Part shown: one piece after another, positions 1 to 8,730 of the stretch
Numbering within the stretch: the first letter of the stretch is position 1
How the letters are laid out: every line of letters begins with the position of its first letter
Assembly: GCF_001613125.1 (NCBI RefSeq)
Contig: NZ_BDBT01000006.1
Coordinates: 62,001-126,000, forward strand
DNA from: Nocardia shimofusensis NBRC 100134
Lineage (GTDB): Bacteria; Actinomycetota; Actinomycetes; Mycobacteriales; Mycobacteriaceae
Reading direction: 5' to 3'
Length of the DNA stretch: 64,000 bases
The notes under the pieces: generated by a model
Told to the model about the DNA's origin: nothing
Database searches by the model: none
What the model saw: the letters and a program-made list of their open reading frames with translations, nothing else
Made by a program: the position numbers and the translations under genes

Positions 1-1340
1 AGCCCGGCTACAACATGTCGATCAATCTGATCGACCGGATGGGCGCGGCGGAGGCGCGGGCGCTGCTCGAGCGGTCCTTCGCGCAGTTCCAGGCCGACCG
101 CTCGGTCGTCGGGCTGGTGCGCGGCATCGAACGCAACGAAGGACAGTTGCGGGGTCTGCGCGATCAGCTCGGCGGGGCCGAAGGCGGGTTCCTGGAGTAC
201 ATCGCGCTGCGTGAGCGGATCAAGCAGCGCGAGCGCCAGTTGCTCCAGCAGAGCCGGGCCGACCGCCGGGGGCAGGCGGTGCAGGCGCTGACCTCGCTGC
301 GTCGCGGCGATGTGGTGGCGATCCAGTCCGGCCGCCGGATGGGCCTGGCAGTGGTGTTGGAACCCGATGCCACGCCCAATGACCCACGTCCGCTGGTGCT
401 CACCGAGGACAAGTGGGCGGGCAGGGTCTCGGTGCACGACTTCCCGGTGCCCGCCGAGACGCTCGGGCACATGCGGTTGCCGCGCCGGGTCGATCACCGC
501 ACTGCCCGCACCCGCCGCGACCTCGCCTCGGCTTTGCGCAGCACCGGCATCAGCGCGCCGGGGCACGCGCGCAGAGGCAAGCGCTCCGAGGCCGCCGAGG
601 ATCGTGAACTCGACACGCTGCGGCGCACCCTGCGGGCGCATCCGGCGCACAAGCGTCCGGATCGCGAACAGATGAGCCGCGTCGGCGAACGCTACAACCG
701 GATCCTGCGCGAGACCGAGAGCATGCGCCAGAAGGTTGCCGCCACCACGAACTCGCTGGCGCGCACCTTCGACCGCATCCTCGGCCTGCTCGAGGAACGC
801 GGGTTCGTGCACGAGGGCGAGGTCACCGCCGACGGGCGCAGGCTCGCGCGCATCTACGCCGAGAGCGATCTGGTGGTGGCCGAATGCCTGCGCCGTGGCG
901 TGTGGCGCGGACTCGGTCCGGCCGAGCTGGCCGCGGTGGTGTCGATCCTGGTCTACGAATCCAGGCAGGAAGGCGGCTATCTCGGTCCGGCGGGTCCGAC
1001 GCAGCCGATCAAGCGGGCCGTCGGCGCGACCGTCGACATCTGGGGCGAGCTGCGCAGCGACGAGGCCAGGCACAAACTGCCGCCCACCAGGGAGCCGGAT
1101 CTCGGATTCATCACCGGCGTCCACCTCTGGGCACGCGGAGACGGATTGGCCGAGGCGTTGCTGGCGGGCGGCGACCAGGGCACGCCGCTGTCGGCGGGCG
1201 ATTTCGTCCGCTGGTGCAGGCAGGTGATCGACCTGCTCGACCAGATCCACAACACCGCCGACGACACCGAAGTGGCTTCCACGGCGGCCAAGGCGGTGCG
1301 CGCGATCAGGCGGGGTGTCGTGGCGGTGGACGCCGCGTAG
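1..1340 (+). CDS. helY: ATP-dependent RNA helicase HelY, C-terminal part (5' end outside window)
   Basis: The gene is cut by the left window edge. The frame is open from base 3 and the first in-window ATG (base 15) is internal, because the preceding residues Pro-Gly-Tyr-Asn belong to the family's conserved segment. What remains is about 445 residues: the end of the helicase core, a long basic middle region, and a C-terminal DSHCT-type helical domain (for example RRGVWRGLGPAELAAVVS). HelY/Ski2-like proteins are DEVH-box RNA helicases; the ATPase motifs lie upstream and are not visible. In M. tuberculosis the homologue Rv2092c is followed by a DUF4333 membrane protein, exactly as here. The identification is firm at family level. 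The exact RNA substrate is unknown. Confidence 0.9.
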   Translation, partial: PGYNMSINLIDRMGAAEARALLERSFAQFQADRSVVGLVRGIERNEGQLRGLRDQLGGAEGGFLEYIALRERIKQRERQLLQQSRADRRGQAVQALTSLRRGDVVAIQSGRRMGLAVVLEPDATPNDPRPLVLTEDKWAGRVSVHDFPVPAETLGHMRLPRRVDHRTARTRRDLASALRSTGISAPGHARRGKRSEAAEDRELDTLRRTLRAHPAHKRPDREQMSRVGERYNRILRETESMRQKVAATTNSLARTFDRILGLLEERGFVHEGEVTADGRRLARIYAESDLVVAECLRRGVWRGLGPAELAAVVSILVYESRQEGGYLGPAGPTQPIKRAVGATVDIWGELRSDEARHKLPPTREPDLGFITGVHLWARGDGLAEALLAGGDQGTPLSAGDFVRWCRQVIDLLDQIHNTADDTEVASTAAKAVRAIRRGVVAVDAA

Positions 1341-1458
1341 TGGATTCGTCTGTGATTTGATTTCTTTCGCGTACCGACTGTGGCGGAGCTGTCGTGCTGT
1401 ACGACCAGACGCTGTCGGGGGGCTACCGTATGAGTAACGATGCGAGTGGAGGCAACCA

Positions 1459-2157
1459 ATGAGCGGCCCGTTTGGACCGAACGAAGCGGGGGAGGGACGC
1501 AACGATCCCACCCAGGTGTGGGGTGGCCAGCAGCCGCCCGGCGCCGCGGGCCCGACCCAGCAGTGGGGTGGGCAGACGCCGCAGCCCGCCCAGCCGACCC
1601 CGCAGTGGGCCGACCCGAATCAAGCTCAGCAGCAATGGGGCCAGACGCCGGGGCAACCGCAGCAGCCGTGGGGCCAGACCGGCGGTCAGCCGCAGCAGCC
1701 GTGGGGCCAGACGCCCGGTCAGTCGCACCCGCAGCAGCAGTGGACCCCGCCCGGTCAGCCGCAGCAGCAGCCCTGGGGACCGACGCCCGGTCAGGCGCAG
1801 CCCCAGCAGCAGTGGACCCCGCCCGGTCAGCAGCCGCCGCGCTCCGGTGGCAAAACCGGCCTGATCATCGGCTTGGCCGTGGTCGGCGTGCTCGTTCTCG
1901 GCGGCATCGTCACGCTGGTGCTGTTGCTCACCGCCACCGACAAGCTGGACCAGAATGCCGTGCAGAACGGCGTCTCGTCGGTGCTGAAGGATTCCTACGG
2001 CATCACCGACGTCGCCGACGTCTCCTGCCCCGCGGATCAGAAGGTGGAGATCGACAACACCTTCCAGTGCACGCTGAAGGTCAACGGCGAGGACAAGAAG
2101 GTCAATATCAAGGTCACCAAGGAGGACGGCACCTACGAGGTCGGCCGCCCCAGCTAG
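1459..2157 (+). CDS. Membrane-anchored DUF4333 protein with Pro/Gln-rich N-terminus
   Basis: The 232-residue protein has three parts. Residues 1-130 are a low-complexity Pro/Gln/Trp/Gly region with repeated blocks such as QQQWTPPGQ. A single hydrophobic helix follows at about 135-160 (GLIIGLAVVGVLVLGGIV). The C-terminal 70 residues are a DUF4333 domain with its two characteristic cysteines (VSCPADQ and FQCTLKV). The predicted topology is N-terminus inside and DUF4333 domain outside. The ATG follows GTGGAGG at a good distance. Its place after helY matches Rv2091c in M. tuberculosis. The function of DUF4333 is not established. A second, shorter DUF4333 protein lies at 35724-36257. Confidence 0.88.
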   Translation: MSGPFGPNEAGEGRNDPTQVWGGQQPPGAAGPTQQWGGQTPQPAQPTPQWADPNQAQQQWGQTPGQPQQPWGQTGGQPQQPWGQTPGQSHPQQQWTPPGQPQQQPWGPTPGQAQPQQQWTPPGQQPPRSGGKTGLIIGLAVVGVLVLGGIVTLVLLLTATDKLDQNAVQNGVSSVLKDSYGITDVADVSCPADQKVEIDNTFQCTLKVNGEDKKVNIKVTKEDGTYEVGRPS

Positions 2158-2212
2158 TGATTTCCCGGCCGGTCGATCGGTGACCCTCGCCCGGTCCGAT
2201 ATGGGGGTGGGA

Positions 2213-2249
2213 CGAGCCCGCGCGAAACATCGCGCGGGCTCGCTTGTTT
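2213..2249 (+). terminator. Strong intrinsic terminator
   Basis: A perfect 12-bp stem (CGAGCCCGCGCG, loop AAACAT, CGCGCGGGCTCG) is followed by CTTGTTT. It sits about 55 bases after the DUF4333 stop and would also insulate the convergent exonuclease gene. It is the best hairpin terminator in the window. Confidence 0.85.
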
Positions 2250-2392
2250 CCGGACCGGCCGCGGTCCTCCCGTCGCGATGCCCCCACCCGGCCTCCGAGG
2301 CGCGCTGCTCACGATGGCCGCGCACCCGGTTCGTGGCTGCGGGACCGTGCGTCCGGATCTGATGCGCGGCCAGGCAGGTAGGCCCGCGAAGC

Positions 2393-3358
2393 TCAGCCGC
2401 GTGGCGCCGCCAGAGCTTTGACGAGCCGCTGGACGGGGCTCTCGGCGTTGTAGGCCGTGGCCAGGGCCAGCAGCCGGTCGAGGTCGGCGGGTTCGGCGGG
2501 CAGGTTGTCGGGGCGCGACAGTGCGATCTCCGCGTCGCGGACCACGCGCACCACCGGCGCCGCCGCGTCCAGATAGTCCGATGCCGCAGTCAGTTTCGCG
2601 CGCGCGGCGGGTGCGAGGTCGGCCGCGGGGTCGGCGAGCGCCGCGCGCAGAGCCTCCAGTGAGCCGAAGCGCGAGATGAGCGTCGCCGCGGACTTCTCGC
2701 CGATGCCCGCCACGCCGGGCAGGCCGTCGGAGGCGTCACCGCGCAGCGTCGCGAGATCGGCGTAGGCCTGACCGGCATTCTCCTGTGGCACATGGTATTT
2801 GGCGGCGACCTCGGCGGGGCCGAACAGCTCGGCCTTGGCCAGGCCGCGACCGGCGTAGAACACCCGGACCGGCGGGGCGGGTTCGTCGCGGACCAGTTGC
2901 AGCAGATCACGGTCGCCGCTGACGACCACCACCTCGTCGTCGCGCTCGCGGTGCGCCAGGGTGCCCAGCACGTCGTCGGCCTCCAGACCGATCGCGCCGC
3001 CGGTGGCGATGCCCGCCGCGGCCAGCACCTCGAGGATCATCTCGACCTGTGGGGTGAGCCGATCGGGCACCTCCTCGGCGTCGGGCGGTCCCTCGGCGGC
3101 CACCCGATGCGCTTTGTAGGAGGGCACCAGCTCCACCCGGAACCGGGGCCGCCAGTCCAGGTCGAGGGCGACCACCAGTCTGCTCGGGCCGAAGCGGGTG
3201 ATCAGCGAGGCCACCATGTCGGTGAAACCGCGCACCGCGTTCACCGAGCGGCCGTCCTCGGCGGTGAGCTTGTCGGGGATGGCATAGAAGGCGCGGAACC
3301 AGAGACTGGCGCCGTCGAGCAACAGCAGCGGGCCACCAGGAATCGCAGCAGAAGTCAC
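2393..3358 (-). CDS. 5'-3' exonuclease (PIN-like FEN domain, free-standing)
   Basis: The 321-residue protein resembles the 5'-3' exonuclease domain of DNA polymerase I as a stand-alone enzyme (homologue of Rv2090). Visible features are the N-terminal [18 protein letters not shown] block, the metal-binding acidic clusters [11 protein letters not shown] and [13 protein letters not shown], and the helix-3-turn-helix DNA-binding segment [16 protein letters not shown]. It should remove 5' flaps or primers in repair and Okazaki fragment processing. The frame extends 63 codons further upstream, but that part is Arg-rich and non-conserved. I chose the GTG at 3358, which puts the conserved block about 9 residues from the N-terminus. 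It is divergent from the peptidase gene. Confidence 0.9.
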   Translation of the reverse strand: MTSAAIPGGPLLLLDGASLWFRAFYAIPDKLTAEDGRSVNAVRGFTDMVASLITRFGPSRLVVALDLDWRPRFRVELVPSYKAHRVAAEGPPDAEEVPDRLTPQVEMILEVLAAAGIATGGAIGLEADDVLGTLAHRERDDEVVVVSGDRDLLQLVRDEPAPPVRVFYAGRGLAKAELFGPAEVAAKYHVPQENAGQAYADLATLRGDASDGLPGVAGIGEKSAATLISRFGSLEALRAALADPAADLAPAARAKLTAASDYLDAAAPVVRVVRDAEIALSRPDNLPAEPADLDRLLALATAYNAESPVQRLVKALAAPRG

Positions 3359-3436
3359 CCGCCAGAGGCTACCGCCCGCGACCGACGATTCCGCCCCGTG
3401 ACGTGCTCGTCGCTCGGCGCGGTCCCGCGCTGCGGG

Positions 3437-3442
3437 TAGGGT
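3437..3442 (+). promoter_or_regulatory. -10 hexamer TAGGGT of a leaderless promoter (Xaa-Pro peptidase)
   Basis: TAGGGT lies 8 bases before the peptidase ATG at 3451, so transcription would begin at or next to the start codon. There is no Shine-Dalgarno sequence in the gap. No clear -35 element is seen, which is usual in these bacteria. Confidence 0.5.
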
Positions 3443-3450
3443 CGTCTGGT

Positions 3451-4578
3451 ATGAGTTCGCACACGCATGCCAGGTTCGCGGCGGATGTCTACGGAGAGCG
3501 GCTCGAGCGCGCGGTGGCCGCGATGCGCACCGCCAGCCTCGACGCACTGCTCATCACTCCCGGACCGGATCTGCGCTACCTCATCGGTTCGGCGGCCCAG
3601 TCCTTCGAACGGCTGACCTGCCTGGTCATCACTTCCGACGGTGCGACGCCGTCCGTCGTGGTGCCGAAACTGGAACTGCCCGGTCTGGCCGATTCGGCCG
3701 CGGGCGAACTCGGGCTGCGCATCCTGGACTGGGTCGACGGGGTCGATCCGTACCAGATCGTGAAATCCAGTCTGCACGCCGGATCGCGGGTCGCCGTCGC
3801 CGATGCCATGCCCGCGCTGCATCTCGTCCCGCTGGCGGCCGCGTTCACCGGGCTTCCGACCTCCGCGACGCCGGTGCTGCGCGAACTGCGAATGATCAAG
3901 GACGAGGCCGAGATCGAGGCGCTGCGCCGCGCGGGCGCCGCGATCGACCGGGTGCACGCCCGGATGGGCGAATTCCTGCAGGCCGGGCGCACCGAGGCCG
4001 AGGTCGGCGCGGACATCGAGGCGGCGCTGATCGAGGAAGGTCATCTCGGGGCCGAGTTCGTCATCGTGGGCAGCGGACCGCACGGCGCCGACCCGCACCA
4101 CGGGGTCTCGGACCGGCGAGTCGAGCGTGGTGACGTGGTGGTCGTCGACATCGGCGGCCCCGTCGAACCCGGCTACTTCTCCGACTGCACCCGCACCTAT
4201 TCCCTCGGCGAGCCGTCGCCGGAGATCGCCGGCCGCCTGGCCGAACTCGAGCGGGCTCAGGCCGCCGCCGTCGCCGCCGTGCGCCCCGGCGTGACCGCCG
4301 AATCGGTGGACGCCGCAGCGCGCGACCTGCTGACCGAGGCCGGCGTCGGCGACGCATTCGTGCACCGCACCGGGCACGGCATCGGTCTGTCCGTGCACGA
4401 GGAGCCCTACATCGTCGCGGGGAACACGCTCCCATTGCGCCCCGGCATGGCGTTCAGCATCGAGCCGGGCATCTACTTCGGCGGCTCGTGGGGCGCGCGC
4501 ATCGAGGACATCGTCATCGTCACCGAGGACGGCTGCGAGTCGGTGAACAACCGCCCGCACGGGCTCACGGTCCTGTGA
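3451..4578 (+). CDS. pepE: M24-family Xaa-Pro dipeptidase (PepE/PepQ type)
   Basis: The 375-residue protein has the pita-bread M24 fold. An N-terminal creatinase-like domain (1-130, with [14 protein letters not shown]) precedes a catalytic domain carrying the metal ligands: two Asp in [21 protein letters not shown], His in [17 protein letters not shown], Glu in FSIEPGIYF and Glu in ARIEDIVIV. All five are present, so an active dinuclear-metal dipeptidase is expected, cleaving Xaa-Pro bonds in the cytoplasm. The homologue Rv2089c occupies the same place beside Rv2090. The ATG at 3451 is preferred because it follows a leaderless-type promoter and fits family length. Confidence 0.92.
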   Translation: MSSHTHARFAADVYGERLERAVAAMRTASLDALLITPGPDLRYLIGSAAQSFERLTCLVITSDGATPSVVVPKLELPGLADSAAGELGLRILDWVDGVDPYQIVKSSLHAGSRVAVADAMPALHLVPLAAAFTGLPTSATPVLRELRMIKDEAEIEALRRAGAAIDRVHARMGEFLQAGRTEAEVGADIEAALIEEGHLGAEFVIVGSGPHGADPHHGVSDRRVERGDVVVVDIGGPVEPGYFSDCTRTYSLGEPSPEIAGRLAELERAQAAAVAAVRPGVTAESVDAAARDLLTEAGVGDAFVHRTGHGIGLSVHEEPYIVAGNTLPLRPGMAFSIEPGIYFGGSWGARIEDIVIVTEDGCESVNNRPHGLTVL

Positions 4579-4709
4579 GTCGCACCGGCCTGTGAGGGGC
4601 CGTTCGACGGCCGATTCGGGCGTTCCCCGGAGAGTACCCCTGCGGGGATCGCGCGCGGGTGGAAGTCGGCCGATGCCCGGGAGCCGGGATGTCCGGCGGT
4701 GGAGCCGGA

Positions 4710-5108
4710 TCAGCGCAGGGTGCTCGAGGAGAGCACCTTGCCCACCTGGATGGCGATCACCACGCGGGTCGGATTCTCTCGGGGCTGCCGGTAGCGCCCG
4801 GCGTAGCGGCGAACCGCCTCGGCGACGCTGTCCGGGTCGTCGAGCACGACGGCCGGGCCTTCCAGCGTGAGCCAGCGCGGGCCGTCGACCTGGCTGACCG
4901 CCGCGTACCCGGAGCGGCGCACATTGCGCACCTTCACCGAACCGTCGTTGGTGATGATGCGGGCGATGCCTGCCTCGGCGTCCCAGGTGAATCCCACGGC
5001 GACCACGTGGGGGGTGCCGTCGGCGCGCAGCGTGGTGAGGGTGGCCAGGTGCCGTTCGGTGGTGAAATCGATGGCGGCGGGCGTCAACTGCGCGGTAGTG
5101 GTCGGCAT
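4710..5108 (-). CDS. F420-dependent PPOX-class oxidoreductase (Rv2074-like)
   Basis: The 132-residue split-barrel protein of the pyridoxamine-phosphate-oxidase-like superfamily begins with the typical ERHLATLTTLRADGTPHVV block and has SQVDGPRWLTLEG in the middle. It is close in sequence and position to M. tuberculosis Rv2074, a coenzyme F420-dependent enzyme reported to reduce biliverdin. The substrate here is inferred only from that likeness. The gene is divergent from the SDR-cobL pair, as in Mycobacterium. Its ATG at 5108 is preceded on this strand by TACCGT at a 6-base spacing, a leaderless arrangement. Confidence 0.85.
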   Translation of the reverse strand: MPTTTAQLTPAAIDFTTERHLATLTTLRADGTPHVVAVGFTWDAEAGIARIITNDGSVKVRNVRRSGYAAVSQVDGPRWLTLEGPAVVLDDPDSVAEAVRRYAGRYRQPRENPTRVVIAIQVGKVLSSSTLR

Positions 5109-5114
5109 CCGTCG

Positions 5115-5120
5115 ACGGTA
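5115..5120 (-). promoter_or_regulatory. -10 hexamer TACCGT of a leaderless promoter (PPOX gene)
   Basis: On the minus strand TACCGT is followed by six bases and then the ATG at 5108. No ribosome binding site is present in between. Confidence 0.4.
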
Positions 5121-5190
5121 GCCGATGCTGTGCGGGCGACCGCGTGACGCCCGCATCGCGCCGTCCCGGCGGGATGACAGACTGGGCCGC

Positions 5191-5946
5191 ATGGGATCGG
5201 GAGAGATCGACGCCGGCGCGGTGCTGCTGCTCGGCGGACGCAGTGAGATGGGTGTGCGGGTCGCGCAGCGGCTGGCGCCCGGCCGGACGGTGATCCTGGC
5301 GGCTCGGCGCAGCGGTGAACTCGCCGCCGAGTCCGCCGCGGTGCTCGAGGCGGGAGCTGCCGCCGTGCACACCGTCGAATTCGACGCCGACGACACCGCG
5401 AGTCACCAGGCACTGCTGGAGAAGATCGCCGCCGAGCACGGACCGCTCGGCGTGGTGGTGCTCGCCTTCGGCCTCCTCGGCGACCAGGCGCGCGCCGAAC
5501 AGGACCCGGCACACGCGATCGCGATCGTGCACACCGACTACGTGGCTCAGCTGAGCGTGCTGACCACCGTCGCGAATCTCCTTCGCGCCCAGGGCAGCGG
5601 CCGCATCGTCGTGTTCAGTTCGGTGGCGGGCGCTCGTGTCCGGCGCGCGAACTACGTCTACGGCTCCGCCAAAGCCGGCCTGGACGGATTCGCCTGCGGC
5701 CTCGGCGACGCGCTGCACGGCAGCGGCGTGCGGCTGCTGCTGGTGCGTCCCGGCTTCGTCATCGGCCGGATGACCGAGGGGATGGACCCCGCCCCGCTGT
5801 CGAGCACCCCCGACCAGGTCGCCGACGCAGTCGTGCGCGGCCTGCGCCGACGCTCGGAGGTGGTGTGGGTGCCGTGGGCGTTGCAGCCGATGTTCTTCGT
5901 CATGCGTTTGCTGCCCCGGTTCGTCTGGCGCCGGATGCCACGGTGA
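5191..5946 (+). CDS. Short-chain dehydrogenase/reductase (Rv2073c-like)
   Basis: The 251-residue SDR has the N-terminal nucleotide-binding loop in variant form (LLLGGRSEMGVRVA), a serine in VVFSSVAGARVRR and the catalytic Tyr-x-x-x-Lys in YVYGSAKAGLDGFA, followed by LLVRPGFV. It resembles the DprE2-like SDRs and matches Rv2073c in position, between the Rv2074-like gene and cobL. Its substrate is not known. The stop codon overlaps a GTG of the next gene (GTGA), so the two are probably translated in a coupled way. Confidence 0.88.
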   Translation: MGSGEIDAGAVLLLGGRSEMGVRVAQRLAPGRTVILAARRSGELAAESAAVLEAGAAAVHTVEFDADDTASHQALLEKIAAEHGPLGVVVLAFGLLGDQARAEQDPAHAIAIVHTDYVAQLSVLTTVANLLRAQGSGRIVVFSSVAGARVRRANYVYGSAKAGLDGFACGLGDALHGSGVRLLLVRPGFVIGRMTEGMDPAPLSSTPDQVADAVVRGLRRRSEVVWVPWALQPMFFVMRLLPRFVWRRMPR

Positions 5947-8000
5947 GCCCGGACGCACCGATGAGTGCCGCGTCCGGCTCGGGCGCCGGCGGGGGGCGCG
6001 TGGGTGGGCTGCGCATGACTGTGGGTCGCGATGATTCGGGTCGCGCTGAGGCGGGTCGCGCTGACGCGGGTCGCACTGAGGCGGGACCCACTGAGGCGGG
6101 TCGCACCGCCGCGGGACCCACTGAGGCGGGTCGCACCGCCGCCGGACGCACTGGCGCGGGTCGCACCGACGCGGGACCCGCTGACGCGGGTCGCACCGCC
6201 GCCGGACGCACTGAGGCGGGTCGCACCGCCGCCGGACGCACTGAGGCGGGTCGCACCGACGCGGGACCCACTGGCGCGGGACGCACCGCCGCCGGACGAA
6301 CTGCTGAGGGGCGTCCTGGAGAGGGACGCACTGTCGAGAACCGCACCGGCACCATCGACAGCGGTGGCCGGCGCGGGGACGTGGCCGGTGCGGGCCGCCC
6401 GAGTGCCGCCGGATCGAGGGTGACCGGCACGAGTGAGGATCGGGCGGCACGCTGGCCGGGTTCGCCGATCGCCGTCGTCGGCATCGGTGCGGACGGGTGG
6501 CCGGGACTCGGCGCAGGCGCGTGCTCGGCGATCGAGGGCGCCGACCTGGTGTTCGGCTCCGCCAGGCAGTTGGAGCTGCTGCCCGCGCGGGTCGGCGGTG
6601 AGCGCCGGTCGTGGCCGTCGCCGCTGCTTCCCGCGCTGCGCGACATCCTGCTCGAGCACGCCGACCGGCGGGTGTGCGTGCTGGCCAGCGGCGACCCGAT
6701 GTTCTACGGCATCGGCGTGACGCTGGCGCGGATGTTCGGCCCGGCCGCGCTGCGGGTGCTGCCGCAACCGTCCTCGGCCTCGCTGGCCTGTGCCCGCTTG
6801 GGCTGGGCGCTGGCCGACACCCCGGTGGTCAGCGTGGTCGGCCGACCGCTGGCGGGCGTGCTGCCCGAGCTGACCGACGGCCGCCGCATCCTGGTACTCA
6901 GCGCGGACGAGACGACCCCCGTGGGACTGGCACAGCTGTTGTGCGCCAATGGTTTCGGCGACTCACGCCTCACCGTGTTGGAGCAGCTGGGCGGCCCGGC
7001 CGAACGAATCGGCACGGCGACGGCCGAGCGCCTGGCAGCTACGACCGGTGATCCGGTCGAATCGGACTCCTCCCGTGTCGATCCCGGCGACCGTGCCCCG
7101 AGCGCCGCGATCGGCACCGGCCGCGACGAGCCGTCCCGGGCCGACCAGGCCGGCGTGGTCCGGCATGGACCTGGCCGGCATCGTGCCGACCGAAAGGAAG
7201 GTGAGCCCCTCGGCTCCGCCCGGTACAGCGGCGAGCCGCGTCGTGTGGAGCGACGCATCCCGTCGGACATCGGGCGGCCGAGTGGCGAGATGATCAGCGC
7301 TGCCGCGGATGGTCCCGACCCGAGCGGCATCGCCCCGCGCCCCACCGGCGCGGGCTCCATCGACCCCGGTTCCATCGACCCGCTGAACATCGTCGCGATC
7401 GACACCGTGGCGAGTCCGGACGCCGCCCGGCGCACCCGCGTGCCCGGTCTGCCGGACGAGAGTTTCGGCGGCGACGGTCAGCTCACCAAGGCCGAGGTTC
7501 GGGCCCTGACGCTGTCGGCACTCGCGCCCGCGCCCGGCGAATTGCTGTGGGACATCGGCGGAGGGTCGGGCAGTATCGCCATCGAATGGTGCCGCACGCA
7601 CCCCTCCTGCCGTGCGATCGGTTTCGAGCGCCTGGAACGCAGGCGGGCCGGAATCGCGGCGAATGCCGAAGCGCTCGGCGTGCCGCAGGTGACGGTGCGC
7701 GGTGAAGCCATGGCCGAACTCGCCGCCGATTCCGACGGGACGCCGGATGCGATATTCGTCGGCGGGGGCCTCACCCAGGAGGGACTGCTGGATTCCTGTA
7801 TGGATCGGCTGCGTCCGGGCGGCCGGTTGGTCGCGAATGCGGTCACCGCCGAGACCGAGGCGCTGCTGGTGCGCTCGGCGGGCGAGCACGGGGGGCGATT
7901 GCGCAAATTCCAGATCTACCGCGCCGAACCCTTGGGTGGATTCACCGCGTGGCGTCCGCACTTGCCTGTGGCGCAATGGGTATGGACGAAATCCGGGTGA
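5943..8000 (+). CDS. cobL: Precorrin-6Y C5,15-methyltransferase (decarboxylating) CobL, with extra repeat N-terminus and inter-domain insert
   Basis: CobL methylates precorrin-6Y at C5 and C15 and decarboxylates the C12 acetate. Counting from GTG 5943, the CbiE methyltransferase domain covers about residues 174-360 (SPIAVVGIGADG; VLASGDPMFYGIG). The CbiT domain covers about 509-685 (GQLTKAEVRALTLSAL, then the SAM loop LLWDIGGGSGSIAIEW). The usual length is about 400 residues; this reading gives 685. The excess is an N-terminal tract of 22 pentapeptide-like repeats (about residues 27-136) and a Ser/Pro/Arg-rich insert of about 110 residues between the domains. I chose GTG 5943 because it overlaps the SDR stop. 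ATG 5961 and GTG 6420, just before the CbiE domain, are real alternatives. If 6420 is right, the repeats are untranslated. Confidence 0.85.
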   Translation: MSPDAPMSAASGSGAGGGRVGGLRMTVGRDDSGRAEAGRADAGRTEAGPTEAGRTAAGPTEAGRTAAGRTGAGRTDAGPADAGRTAAGRTEAGRTAAGRTEAGRTDAGPTGAGRTAAGRTAEGRPGEGRTVENRTGTIDSGGRRGDVAGAGRPSAAGSRVTGTSEDRAARWPGSPIAVVGIGADGWPGLGAGACSAIEGADLVFGSARQLELLPARVGGERRSWPSPLLPALRDILLEHADRRVCVLASGDPMFYGIGVTLARMFGPAALRVLPQPSSASLACARLGWALADTPVVSVVGRPLAGVLPELTDGRRILVLSADETTPVGLAQLLCANGFGDSRLTVLEQLGGPAERIGTATAERLAATTGDPVESDSSRVDPGDRAPSAAIGTGRDEPSRADQAGVVRHGPGRHRADRKEGEPLGSARYSGEPRRVERRIPSDIGRPSGEMISAAADGPDPSGIAPRPTGAGSIDPGSIDPLNIVAIDTVASPDAARRTRVPGLPDESFGGDGQLTKAEVRALTLSALAPAPGELLWDIGGGSGSIAIEWCRTHPSCRAIGFERLERRRAGIAANAEALGVPQVTVRGEAMAELAADSDGTPDAIFVGGGLTQEGLLDSCMDRLRPGGRLVANAVTAETEALLVRSAGEHGGRLRKFQIYRAEPLGGFTAWRPHLPVAQWVWTKSG
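6021..6350 (+). repeat. 22 tandem 15-bp repeats inside or just before cobL
   Basis: Units of 15 bases such as GCGGGTCGCACTGAG and GCGGGTCGCACCGCC run without interruption. Period and frame are kept, so the cobL frame reads (A-G-R-T-x)n with Pro sometimes replacing Arg. The units are all diverged from one another, suggesting an old array still under frame constraint or subject to slippage. Confidence 0.9.
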
Positions 8001-8087
8001 CGCAACCGGGGTGAAACACCGGCGCTTCGGCGGTAGGGTCGAGCGCGTGATCCGATCGTTATCGGAAAATCGAACTCTGGGAGAACA

Positions 8088-8690
8088 ATGAAGTACAAGA
8101 AGTTCGCCGCCACCGCGGTGATGGCCGTCGCCGCGATGGGCGTCGCCTCCGGCACCACCTACGCCGATCCGGCCACCCCGCCCGCCGTCACCGAAGAGGC
8201 GCCGCTGGCCGCCGAGGGCGCCGAGAAGGGTGTCGACTACTCCGCGGTCATCGCCGACGCGGGCCGCTCCATCGTCACCACCGTCACCGGTGGCGCGTTC
8301 ACCCTCGATGCCGACGGCTCGGCGGTGACGCTGAAGAACGACGCGGGCGAGGAGGTCACCCGTATCCCGCTGACCGCGCGTCAGGCCACCGACGGCACCG
8401 AGGTACAGCTCGTCGCCGCGGTCGACGAGTCCGGCAGCAAGCTGACGCTGACCCCGCAGGGTGAGGCCATCGCCGTGCAGGACATCAACGCCCAGCAGTG
8501 GTTCTTCGCCGAGTTGCAGCGCGCCTCGCTCGGCGCGGCCGTCGGCGCCGTCATCGGCGGTCTGATCGGCCTGTTCGGTTTCGTCGTCGGTGTGATCCCG
8601 GGTGCGGCCATCGGCGCCGTCATCGGCCTGCTCGTCGCGGGCGGTCCCGCGCTGCTCGATTCCGGCAGCGCCTACTTCAGCGGCCAGTGA
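8088..8690 (+). CDS. Secreted or envelope protein with C-terminal glycine-zipper hairpin
   Basis: The 200-residue protein begins with a Sec signal peptide (MKYKKFAATAVMAVAAMGVA, predicted cleavage after TTYA). A soluble part of about 110 residues follows. The C-terminus has a hydrophobic Gly-rich pair of segments (AAVGAVIGGLIGLFGFVVG and AAIGAVIGLLVAG) that looks like a membrane-associated glycine zipper. The start has a good GGGAGAACA ribosome binding site. This type is common in Nocardia genomes as a conserved hypothetical, and I know no function for it. It lies between cobL and cobK, where M. tuberculosis has cobM, and has no link to corrin chemistry that I can see. Its own promoter may lie in the 87-base gap. 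Confidence 0.8.
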   Translation: MKYKKFAATAVMAVAAMGVASGTTYADPATPPAVTEEAPLAAEGAEKGVDYSAVIADAGRSIVTTVTGGAFTLDADGSAVTLKNDAGEEVTRIPLTARQATDGTEVQLVAAVDESGSKLTLTPQGEAIAVQDINAQQWFFAELQRASLGAAVGAVIGGLIGLFGFVVGVIPGAAIGAVIGLLVAGGPALLDSGSAYFSGQ

Positions 8691-8730
8691 GACACGTCCA
8701 CCGGGTGACGGGCCACGGGGAGACGGGTCA

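Noticed and set aside
6021..6350. Possible CRISPR or phage attachment site
   Set aside because: The units are contiguous 15-mers with no spacers, and no integrase is present. It is a tandem repeat in the cobL frame.
3355..6450. Minus-strand open frame of 1031 codons across the peptidase, SDR and cobL start
   Set aside because: It spans several well-supported genes on the other strand and reads as low-complexity Arg/Pro/His. The 15-bp repeats make it look protein-like only locally.
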